Shown: positions 34,637 through 46,324 of the stretch, one piece after another
Numbering within the stretch: the first letter of the stretch is position 1
Layout of the letters: every line of letters starts with the position of its first letter
DNA from: Campanula takesimana
Lineage: Eukaryota > Streptophyta > Magnoliopsida > Asterales > Campanulaceae
Direction: 5' to 3'
NCBI GenBank assembly: GCA_026119855.1
Contig: JAOWBW010000488.1
Location: 558,001 to 622,000 of the forward strand
DNA length: 64,000 nt
The notes under the pieces: model-generated
The model's input: only the letters and a program-made list of their open reading frames with translations
Databases searched by the model: none
Told to the model about the DNA's origin: nothing
Made by a program: the position numbers and the translations under genes

Positions 34637-37600
34637 TTACTTACCAAAGTTTTCAAATAGGCTCGGGTATTTATCTCGCATCTCTTTCTCGGTTTCCCAA
34701 GTAGCCTCTTCAATTTCATGATTCCTCCAAAGGACCTTCACAATAGGAATCCTTTTTGTACGCAATACTTGCTCTTTCCAGTCAAGAATTTCAACAGGCT
34801 GTTCCTCATAAGATAAATCAGGCTGAAATGGAATAGCCTCATACTCAAGAACATGTGATTCATCTGCCATATACTTGCGAAGCATAGATACATGGAACAC
34901 GTTATGAATACCAGATAAAGAAGGAGGTAAAGCCACTCTATAAGCCAACTTCCCAACTCTTTCAAGAATCTCAAATGGACCGATATAACGAGGAGATAAC
35001 TTTCCTTTCTTCCCAAATCTATTTACACCTCTACGAGGAGAGACCTTCAAGAATACAAAGTCACCTACCTGGAATTCAAGATCCCTTCTACGATGATCTG
35101 CATAACTCTTTTGTCTACTCTGAGCTGTGCGCAATCTATCTCGAATGAGTTTCACACTTTCAACTGACTGTTGAACCATTTCAGGACCCAAGAGTCTAGC
35201 TCTCCCACTACATCCCAGCATATAGGAGATCGACATTTTCTGCCATAAAGAGCCTCATATGGAGCCATTTCAATGCTAGACTGAAAACTGTTATTATAAG
35301 CAAACTCAGCCAAAGGAAGATGAGTATCCCAACTGCCTTTGAAATCAATAACACAAGCACGTAACATATCCTCAAGAATCTGTATAAGTCTCTCAGATTG
35401 CCCATCAGATTGAGGATGAAAAGCTGTACTGAAATTCAATTTAGTACCCATAGCACCCTGAAGAGCCTGCCAGAATCGAGAAGTAAAACGAGGATCTCTG
35501 TCAGATACAATACTCACAGGAACCCCATGCAGTCGGACTATCTCCTGAACATACAAAGATGCCAACTGAGACAATGAATATCCCATGGAAACGGACAAGA
35601 AGTGAGCTGATTTAGTCAATCTGTCCACAATAACCCAAACAGCATCATGGCCTCGTCTGGTACGTGGCAAACCAGTCACAAAATCCATAGTAATATGCTC
35701 CCATTTCCACTCTGGAATTTCCAATGGTTGCAACAAACCTGCTGGACGTTGATGTTCCACTTTTACTTGTTGACAAGTCAAACATTTGGAAACATACTCA
35801 GCAATTTCTCTTTTCATATTGTCCCACCAAAAATGTTTCTTCAAGTCTTGGTACATTTTAGTACTTCCAGGATGAATAGTATACTTGGCTTTGTAAGCCT
35901 CTTCAAGAACTTTCTTCTTTATCTCAGGATCAACTGGAATACAAACTCGACCTCGGAAGGTAAGAATTCCATCACTGTTGAAAGAAAAATCTGGTTGCTT
36001 TCCTTCATTCATTCCACTAATGATTTTCTGTAATTCAGAATCAATTACATGAGCTTCTTTGATCTGTTGGAGTAAATCTGAAGTAGCTTTTATATTAGCA
36101 ATGATAATTCCATGATTTGATTCACAAGGATTCCAATCACACAAATCTTCAAACATCTTCCATTCACGAATCATCAAGCAAGAAATATAAGTCTTTCTGC
36201 TCAGTGCATCTGCCACAACATTGGCTTTTCCTGGATGATAAAGGATAGTACAATCATGATCCTTCAATTTCTCCATCCATCTACGCTGCCTCATGTTAAG
36301 CTCTTTTTGAGAAAACAAGTACTTCAAGCTCTTATGATCGGTAAAGACTTCAAATTTGGTTCCATACAAGTAATGCCTCCATTTATGCAAAGCAAAAATA
36401 ATCGCAGCCAACTCTAAATCATGAGTAGGATAATTCTTTCATAAGGAGATAGTTTTCGAGAAGCATAAGCTATTACCTTGCCATCTTGCATTAGAACACA
36501 ACCCAATCCTTCTTTAGAAGCATCAGTATAAACCATGAAATGCTCAGAACCATTAGGCAAAGCCAAGACTGGAGCTGTAGTCAAACGCCTTTTCAACTCC
36601 TGAAAACTTGCTTCACATTTGTCATTCCACTCAAAAGAAATAGCTTTTCGAGTCATATTAGTCAATGGAGTAGCAATCTTGGAGAATCCCTCAATGAACC
36701 TCCGATAATAACTAGCTAAGCCCAAGAAACTACGGATCTCAGTCACTGTAGTTGGCCTCTTCCAGTTTACAACTGCTTCAACTTTGGAAGGATCTACTGC
36801 AATACCAGTAGCAGATACAACATGCCCCAAGAATGAAACTTCTTCTAACCAGAAAGCACATTGCTGAATTTTGCAAATAGTTGTTTCTCACGAAGAACTT
36901 GTAATACTATTCTGAGATGTTGTTCATGCTCAGCCCGTGACTTAGAATACACAAGAATGTCATCAATGAATACCACCACAAAACAATCAAGATATGGCTT
37001 GAATATGCGGTTCATCAAATCCATAAATACAGCTGGAGTATTTGTCAAACCAAATGGCATAACAATAAATTCATAATGCCCATACCTGGTACGGAAAGCT
37101 GTCTTTGGTATATCCTCAGATCTGATTTTCAACTGATGATAACCACTTCTCAAGTCAAGCTTCGAATACACTACTGAACCCTGAAGCTGATCAAACAAAT
37201 CATCAATATGAGGTAACGGATATTTGTTCTTGATAGTTCCTGATTAAGATCTCTGTAATCAATACACAATCGCAGAGTCCCATCTTTCTTTCTGACAAAC
37301 AGCACTGGTGCACCCCACGGTGATACACTAGGCCTGATAAAGCCCTTTCAAGCAATTCCTCAAGCTGTGTTTTCAACTCTCTTAACTCAGCTGGAGCCAT
37401 TCTATAAGGTGCTTTAGAGATTGGTGCTGTACCTGGTAATAACTTAATACAAAACTCAAGCTCTCGATCAGGTGGCATGCTATACTCAGAAGAGAACACA
37501 TCTGAAAATTCAGACACAACAGGAATATCCTCCATCTTGGGAACAGACAAACTCTGATCAAGCACACATGCGAGATACCGGCACAACCACGAGATAAAAG

Positions 37601-39036
37601 TTTTCTAGCTTTTAAAGCAGAAATAACATGTATAGCACATAAAGGCCTATCACCTTCAAAGGTAAAATCAGGCAAACCAGGAATAGAAAAAGTTACTACT
37701 TTTCTATAACAATCAACAGATGCATGATGCACATATAGCCAATCCATGCCAAGAATCACGTCAAAGTCCCTTATAGGTAACACGACTAGGTCAGCAAGAA
37801 GGGCATGATCACCCACAAGGACCTCACATTTCTTGTAAACCTCAGAAGTAAACATGCAATCTCCCATAGGGGAAGATACTTCTAGCACATAAGGCATAGA
37901 ATCAGGAAGAACATGCAAATGCGACACAAAATGAGATGCCACATAAGAATGAAATGAGCCTGGATCTATCAAGACTAGCGCTCTCGTACTAGAAAGTAAT
38001 ATAATACCTCCTATGACCGCAGAAGACTCAGCTACACCCTGCTGATCTAAAGCAAACACTCGACCCTGAACTTTTGGTCGACCCCCACTATCTCTCTTGG
38101 AACCTGAGGCTGGTTGACTTGTACCCTAACTTGATTTAATTTACTTTTAGAACAATTTCTAGCAAAGTGCCCCGCTTCACCACACACTATACACTTCCTT
38201 GCTTTAGCCAACACTTGTCTTCAGAATGGCCTTCTTTCGAACAATAGCCACATACTCTCCTGGAACCTTGGACTGTTGTCCTCGAACAGTTGATACACTA
38301 CCTTTGCTTTCGGTTGGCTGTCGGAATCGACGATCTTGGCGGCCAGATTTACCACCTTTAGAAACCAGATCCCTGAGCCTTTTCTGATACACGACCAGTC
38401 ATGGTTGTTCCCAACTTCACCTTGTGTTCTTCGATATCATTTTCAATGGTATAAGCCTTCTCCACTGCTTGCTGATAGCTAGTGAGCTGTAGAGAAAGAA
38501 GTTGCTTTCTATACTCAGTCCTTAACCCTTTAACAAACCTCTGTGCCTTCTAGCTTCATTTGGAACTAAGTGATCACAATACCTTGCCAATTCTGTGAAC
38601 TTGGTTGAGTATTGCCCCACGGTCAGACTTCCCTGCTCCAGATTAAGAAATTCCATTTCCTTTTTGTCTTGGACTACTGTTGGAATAAACTGTGACTTAA
38701 AAGCTTTAAGAAAATTCTCCCATGTCTGAGGTATACCTTCCAGTTCCCAGCTTTTACTCAACACTTGCACCAATGTTCAGCGGCTTTCTCAAGTTTAAAG
38801 GTTGCAAAGGTTACCTTATCACCACCCGCACATCTCAAGGCTGTAAAGATCTTCTCAATACTTTCAATCCACTCTTCTGCCTTCTTAGAATCAAATTCCC
38901 CGTCAAAACTACGAGGTTTCAGCTTCAAGAACCTTGTAAGGCGATTAGGATAATCCCAGTCAACATTATCAACCATTTTTTCTTGAGGAGTTATAGATCT
39001 CAGTTAATTACTGCCACTAGTACCTTCAGAACTCAT
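34637..39036 (-). pseudogene. Chromovirus gag-pol, copy 1
   Basis: From the Met at 39036: gag core (EWIESIEKIFTAL; EHW), zinc-knuckle region (CCHC frame broken), protease (LIDPGSFHSYV and ILGMDWL), RT with YSKLDLRSGYHQ and FIDDILVYSKS (36845-37198), RNase H with YTDASKEGLG (about 36535), integrase with the HHCC finger and a catalytic DDE core (36411-35152), and a C-terminal chromodomain (VLWRNHEIEEATWE, about 34690) ending with TAA at 34637. The integrase block is one open frame of 419 codons, but at least six single-base shifts elsewhere and a CAA-to-TAA change near 39007 break gag and pol. Encodes no intact polyprotein. Confidence 0.9.
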
Positions 39037-39160
39037 TGTACCTGTAGGTAAACACTCAGCGTTATTAATAACACCCAAGACTCACCCATACCTAGGCCAT
39101 AGACCCTATCCAGACTTAGAGCAAACCAAGGTAGCTAAACATGGTAGCTAAACCAGGGAA

Positions 39161-39172
39161 GCTCTGATACCA
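39161..39172 (-). other. Primer-binding site, copy 1
   Basis: Minus-strand TGGTATCAGAGC, complementary to the 3' end of initiator tRNA-Met, 3 nt inside the LTR that starts at 39176. Confidence 0.9.
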
Positions 39173-39175
39173 ACC

Positions 39176-41753
39176 TGACACGCCCCCAGGTCCCGGGATC
39201 CCCTAATAGAACCTCGAACCTGGATGGGAGTGCCTAACGAGAAACAAGAAACTTAACAAGAACTTAATGACATTTGTTTAACAAACTGACATGATATATA
39301 TATACTCTAGAGTAAGGAGCTATACTAGCTCACAACACGAGTTCTGGACAAGAAAATTTAAACCAAACTTAATACATACACAGCGGAAACATGCCTAGCA
39401 CATAAGCTGGCATCAAGAGTACTATCAAGATGTCTAGTGACAACAAGAAACTGAACAAGACTGTCTACCCCAAAATAAGGAGTTATACAACCCAATACAT
39501 CGTCCTCACCAAGTGTAAAAGGACACAAGCCCCAAATAATCACGACCTGCGAAGCAAGCTCCCAACTATGTCGAGCCTCACTGCGTACTATCCTTCCTTT
39601 CCTGGGGGGGGGGGAAACAAATAAAGGGTGAGATAAATCTCAGTAAGCTATTAGATGCAACTACATGACATGTTATCATGCAATTCAAGTAGATACTCAA
39701 ATAATTATATATCAAGTAACAAGTATATGAGAGGATAATCCACTCATCAAGTAGCACATAAAGCTAATCAAGCAAGTTATAAGGATATTGCTTCCTTCCT
39801 TATTCCTCCCAAGAATACCATTGTTGTCGCAGCTTGTATTACTTTGACAATCACGATCAATAACAGGAACTGATTATTCAGTATATATCAGAAGACCCGG
39901 TAACCAGTGTCATTCTCAATATCAGTACTCATGATTATTTACGAGGTGTTCGGGACGGGAGTTTAGCATTCACTTAAGTCAGGCTTATTGCTCCAACTAA
40001 GGAAGCTATGCCCTTACTATGGCCGGGCGGAAATACATAGGGACCCGATTGCACTTAAACCCCAGCTCTCGCGACAAGCGTGAACCTATACATTTTCGAA
40101 CAAGCAAGGAGAACCAGCTGGACTCACACAAGAAAGTACAAGTAGATATTTACTGAACTACGGGAGAGGAACTAATCCAAAAGTAGTGGACTAGCTCAAC
40201 AAGGAACATGCTTCAAGTAATCAAGAAGTCACCTTGTATCAAGCAAATGTATGCAATGTTTGCACATACACAACAAGAACATGTCTCATACACGTTAGTG
40301 CTTACTTATAGCACTTTCTAGTTCACTACCATACATATGTATTGGTGTCAAGTCAAGTACAAGATTTTATTATCTTATATTCAAGTCTTAATCCAATTCT
40401 TTGTATGTTCAAATCACGTACAAGCTTTTAAGGTCTTATACTTCAAGTTATAACTTCCAATCTTTGGACATTCAAACAAGTATAAGAGTTATACATTTAC
40501 TCTTACCAAATCCCAATCCTATTCTTAGGATGTTCAAGTCTAAGACCTTATGCTAATGCTCTAAGGTGTACAATCATTGGATTCACAACAAGTATAACAC
40601 ATTAGTGCTTGTTCATAGCACTTTCAAGACATAAAGAAGAGATACTACTCTTATACTTATGTTCAATGTCCTAAAACACCTATCTAGGTGCTCTAGACAA
40701 TCACCTTAAAACCTCATTAATTTAGTCTTTGAATAGCCCTCTGAGTCTAGGTTATTCAGCTTCTTTCGGATCTTGATTCCGACTTTCCTATAGAAAGTTA
40801 TGGAGGAAACAATTCAAGAAGGAAAATCAGAATTCCCACTTGGCACGACCGCACGTGCAAAAATGGCACGACCGTGCCATCATCAAGGTCGAGAGTTCTC
40901 ACACAAAACTAATTTTCGGCACGACTGTGCCAATAAAAGGCACATGACCGTGCTACACTGTCGAGGAAATTTGCCTAAAGGTGATATTTGGCACGACCGT
41001 GCCAAATAAAGGCGCACGACCGTGCTCGGTACAATTGGTAGTTTTCCCCTGAGTTCAAACTTAACAATTCTCCGTCCCAAGCGTAGGAGTAACCTTTTAA
41101 TAACGTTTTAACAATACCCAGGGCATAAAAGCCTACTTCAAAACAAATTGTTCAAGTATAATTTCCCTTTTTACCAAGTCTTTTATACTCCCCTTGTCCC
41201 ATAATTACAAGTACCACAAAAATCGTCCCAAACACGAAATTAACATTACAGTATCGAGAATAACATTTATGCATGTTATTACAAGCAAGGGGAAGCTAAT
41301 AACTTACCTAGTCAAATTCAAGTTGACCAAAACTTATTTCTGTTCGCCTGGAACGCTCTATTCAACGCCACGAATATTAATCCGGGATCAGAATCAAGAA
41401 CGGAGGGATAATTAAACTCGAGGAGTCGAGAATAGGGAAACTTTACCCTAGGTTTAGAACAGAGGGAGTGCACGTAATGAATTTGGGAAAACGACTTTCC
41501 CAGGCAACCCAACAAAGATGATATACTTTGAAACTTTCAAAGAATTGCACTTAGGCCCCTCAAGTTTCACTTTTAACAAAAGGCCCCTAAGTCAAATTTT
41601 CACAAATGACCCAAAGTCAAAACTAAACATTTAACCACCTTAACATTCTAAAGCAGTTAATGAATTAACCCAAGTAAAACTAGCACATAATATGCAAGTT
41701 CAAGTATTTAACAAATAGGTCAAATATTTAACAAAAATAGGATGGGCGTTACA
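39176..41753 (-). repeat. LTR 2, shared middle LTR
   Basis: 2578 bp; serves as 5' LTR of copy 1 and 3' LTR of copy 2. Differs from LTRs 1 and 3 by a 14-bp deletion between short GCCGG/CGGGC repeats (about 40021), a CAT insertion near 40879 and scattered 1-bp indels. Confidence 0.93.
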
Positions 41754-41786
41754 TCCTCCCCACCTTAAAGAATTCGCCCACGAATT

Positions 41787-44700
41787 TTACTTACCAAAGT
41801 TTTCAATAGGCTCGGTATTTATCTCGCATCTCTTTCTCGGTTTTCCCAAGTAGCCTCTTCCTTTCATGATTCCTCCAAAGGACCTTCACAATAGGAATCC
41901 TTTTTGTACGCAATACTTGCTCTTTCCAGTCAAGAATTTCAACAGGCTATTCCTCATAAGATAAATCAGGCTGAAATGGATAGCCTCATACTCAAGAACA
42001 TGTGATTCATCTGCCATATACTTGCGAAGCATAGATACATGGAACACGTTATGAATACCAGATAAAGAAGGAGGTAAAGCCACTCTATAAGCCAACTTCC
42101 CAACTCTTTCAAGAATCTCAAATGGACCGATATAACGAGGAGATAACTTTCCTTTCTTCCCAAATCTATTTATACCTCTACGATGATAGACCTTCAAGAA
42201 TACAAAGTCACCTACCTGGATTCAAGATCCCTTCTACGATGATCTGCATAACTCTTTTGTCTACTCTGAGCTGTGCGCAATCTATCTCGAATGAGTTTTC
42301 ACACTTCAACTGACTGTTGAACCATTTCAGGACCCAAGAGTCTAGCTTCTCCCACTTCATCCCAGCATATAGGAGATCGACATTTTCTGCCATAAAGAGC
42401 CTCATATGGAGCCATTTCAATGCTAGACTGAAAACTGTTATTATAAGCAAACTCAGCCAAAGGAAGATGAGTATCCCAACTGCCTTTGAAATCAATAACA
42501 CAAGCACGTAACATATCCTCAAGAATCTGTATAAGTCTCTCAGATTGCCCATCAGATTGAGGATGAAAAGCTGTACTGAAATTCAATTTAGTACCCATAC
42601 ACCCTGAAGAGCCTGCCAGAATCGAGAAGTAAAACGAGGATCTCTGTCAATACAATACTCACAGGAACCCCATGCAGTCGGACTATCTCCTGAACATACA
42701 AAGATGCCAACTGAGACAATGAATATCCCATGGAAACGGACAAGAAGTGAGCTGATTTAGTCAATCTGTCCACAATAACCCAAACAGCATCATGGCCTCG
42801 TCTGGTACGTGCAAACCAGTCACAAAATCCATAGTAATATGCTCCCATTTCCACTCTGGAATTTCCAATGGTGCAACAAACCTGCTGGACGTTGATGTTC
42901 CACTTTTACTTGTTGACAAGTCAAACATTTGGAAACATACTCAGCAATTTCTCTTTTCATATTGTCCCACCAAAAATGTTTCTTCAAGTCTTGGTACATT
43001 TTAGTACTTCCAGGATGAATAGTATACTTGGCTTTGTGAGCCTCTTCAAGAACTTTCTTCTTTATCTCAGGATCAACTGTGGAATACAACTCGACCTCGG
43101 AAGGTAAGAATTCCATCACTGTTGAAAGAAAAATCTGGTTGCTTTCCTTCATTCATTCCACTAATGATTTTCTGTAATTCAGAATCAATTACATGAGCTT
43201 CTTTGATCTGTTGGAGTAAATCTGAAGTAGCTTTTATATTAGCAATGATAATTCCATGATTTGATTCACAAGGATTCCAATCACACAAATCTTCAAACAT
43301 CTTCCATTCACGAATCATCAAGCAAGAAATATAAGTCTTTCTGCTCAGTGCATCTGCCACAACATTGGCTTTTCTGGATGATAAAGGATAGTACAATCAT
43401 GATCCTTCAATTTCTCCATCCATCTACGCTGCCTCATGTTAAGCTCTTTTTGAGAAAACAAGTACTTCAAGCTCTTATGATCGGTAAAGACTTCAAATTT
43501 GGTTCCATACAAGTAATGCCTCCATTTATGCAAAGCAAAAATAATCGCAGCCAACTCTAAATCATGAGTAGGATAATTCTTTTCATAAGGAGATAGTTTT
43601 CGAGAAGCATAAGCTATTACCTTGCCATCTTGCATTAGAACACAACCCAATCCTTCTTTAGAAGCATCAGTATAAACCATGAAATGCTCAGAACCATTAG
43701 GCAAAGCCAAGACTGGAGCTGTAGTCAAACGCCTTTTCAACTCCTGAAAACTTGCTTCACATTTGTCATTCCACTCAAAAGAAATAGCTTTTCGAGTCAT
43801 ATTAGTCAATGGAGTAGCAATCTTGGAGAATCCTCAATGAACCTCCGATAATAACTAGCTAAGCCCAAGAAACTACGGATCTCAGTCACTGTAGTTGGCC
43901 TCTTCCAGTTTACAACTGCTTCAACTTTGGAAGGATCTACTGCAATACCAGTAGCAGATACAACATGCCCCAAGAATGAAACTTCTTCTAACCAGAAAGC
44001 ACATTTGCTGAATTTGCAAATAGTTGTTTCTCACGAAGAACTTGTAATACTATTCTGAGATGTTGTTCATGCTCAGCCCGTGACTTAGAATACACAAGAA
44101 TGTCATCAATGAATACCACCACAAAACAATCAAGATATGGCTTGAATATGCGGTTCATCAAATCCATAAATACAGCTGGAGTATTTGTCAAACCAAATGG
44201 CATAACAATAAATTCATAATGCCCATACCTGGTACGGAAAGCTGTCTTTGGTATATCCTCAGATCTGATTTTCAACTGATGATAACCACTTCTCAAGTCA
44301 AGCTTCGAATACACTACTGAACCCTGAAGCTGATCAAACAAATCATCAATATGAGGTAACGGATATTTGTTCTTGATAGTTACCTGATTAAGATCTCTGT
44401 AATCAATACACAATCGCAGAGTCCCATCTTTCTTTCTGACAAACAGCACTGGTGCACCCCACGGTGATACACTAGGCCTGATAAAGCCCCTTTCAAGCAA
44501 TTCCTCAAGCTGTGTTTTCAACTCTCTTAACTCAGCTGGAGCCATTCTATAAGGTGCTTTAGAGATTGGTGCTGTACCTGGTAATAACTTAATACAAAAC
44601 TCAAGCTCTCGATCAGGTGGCATGCTATACTCAGAAGAGAACACATCTGAAAATTCAGACACAACAGGAATATCCTCCATCTTGGGAACAGACAAACTCT

Positions 44701-46238
44701 GATCAAGCACACATGCGAGATACCCGGCACAACCACGAGATAAAAGTTTTCTAGCTTTTAAAGCAGAAATAACATGTATAGCACATAAAGGCCTATCACC
44801 TTCAAAGGTAAAATCAGGCAAACCAGGAATAGAAAAAGTTACTACTTTTCTATAACAATCAACAGATGCATGATGCACATATAGCCAATCCATGCCAAGA
44901 ATCACGTCAAAGTCCCTTATAGGTAACACGACTAGGTCAGCAAGAAGGGCATGATCACCCACAAGGACCTCACATTTCTTGTAAACCTCAGAAGTAAACA
45001 TGCAATCTCCCATAGGGGAAGATACTTCTAGCACATAAGGCATAGAATCAGGAAGAACATGCAAATGCGACACAAAATGAGATGCCACATAAGAATGAAA
45101 TGAGCCTGGATCTATCAAGACTAGCGCTCTCGTACTAGAAAGTAATATAATACCTCCTATGACCGCAGAAGACTCAGCTACACCCTGCTGATCTAAAGCA
45201 AACACTCGACCCTGAACTTTTGGTCGACCCCCACTATCTCTCTTGGAACCTGAGGCTGGTTGACTTGTACCCCTAACTTGATTTAATTTACTTTTAGAAC
45301 AATTTCTAGCAAAGTGCCCCGCTTCACCACACACTATACACTTTCCTTGCTTTAGCCAACACTTGTCTTCAGAATGGCCTTCTTTCGAACAATAGCCACA
45401 TACTCTCCTGGAACCTTGGACTGTTGTCCTCGAACCAGTTGATACACTACCTTTGCTTTCGGTTGGCTGTCGGAATCGACGATCTTGGCGGCCAGATTTA
45501 CCACCTTTAGAACCAGATCCCTGAGCCTTTTCTGATACACGACCAGTCATGGTTGTTCCCAACTTCACCTTGTGTTCTTCGATATCATTTTCAATGGTAT
45601 AAGCCTTCTCCACTGCTTGCTGATAGCTAGTGAGCTGTAGAGAAAGAAGTTGCTTTCTATACTCAGTCCTTAACCCTTTAACAAACCTCTGTGCCTTCTT
45701 AGCTTCATTTGGAACTAAGTGATCACAATACCTTGCCAATTCTGTGAACTTGGTTGAGTATTGCCCACGGTCAGACTTCCCTGCTCCAGATTAAGAAATT
45801 CCATTTCCTTTTTGTCTTGGACTACTGTTGGAATAAACTGTGACTTAAAAGCTTTAAGAAATTCTCCCATGTCTGAGGTATACCTTCCAGTTCCCAGCTT
45901 TTACTCAACACTTGCCACCAATGTTCAGCGGCTTTCTCAAGTTTAAAGGTTGCAAAGGTTACCTTATCACCACCCGCACATCTCAAGGCTGTAAAGATCT
46001 TCTCAATACTTTCAATCCACTCTTCTGCCTTCTTAGAATCAAATTCCCCGTCAAAACTACGAGGTTTCAGCTTCAAGAACCTTGTAAGGCGATTAGGATA
46101 ATCCCAGTCAACATTATCAACCATTTTTTCTTGAGGAGTTATAGATCTCAGTTGATTACTGCCACTAGTACCTTCAGAACTCATTGTACCTGTAGGTAAA
46201 CACTCAGCGTTATTAATAACACCCCAAGACTCACCCAT
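41787..46238 (-). pseudogene. Chromovirus gag-pol, copy 2
   Basis: Same domain order as copy 1. A 583-codon open block (43988-45739) carries the gag end, two C-rich knuckles (CGYCSKEGHSEDKCW and CIVCGEAGHFARNC), the protease with DPG in place of the usual D-T/S-G, and RT through FIDDILVYSKS. The RNase H, integrase and chromodomain parts are each open but split by 1-2 base shifts, for example at about 43373, 43080, 42871, 42810, 42648 and 41860. Two Met candidates, 46238 and 46184, are in the same frame; the upstream one is used. No intact polyprotein. Confidence 0.9.
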
Positions 46239-46309
46239 ACCTAGGCCATAGACCCTATCCAGACTTAGAGCAAACCAAGGTAGCTAAACATGGTAGCTAA
46301 ACCAGGGAA

Positions 46310-46321
46310 GCTCTGATACCA
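46310..46321 (-). other. Primer-binding site, copy 2
   Basis: TGGTATCAGAGC on the minus strand, 3 nt from LTR 3; matches the initiator tRNA-Met 3' end. Confidence 0.9.
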
Positions 46322-46324
46322 ACC

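Noticed and set aside
35647..36033. Plus-strand 128-codon frame and similar ones at 42792-43560
   Set aside because: Antisense shadows of the chromovirus integrase and RNase H coding region.
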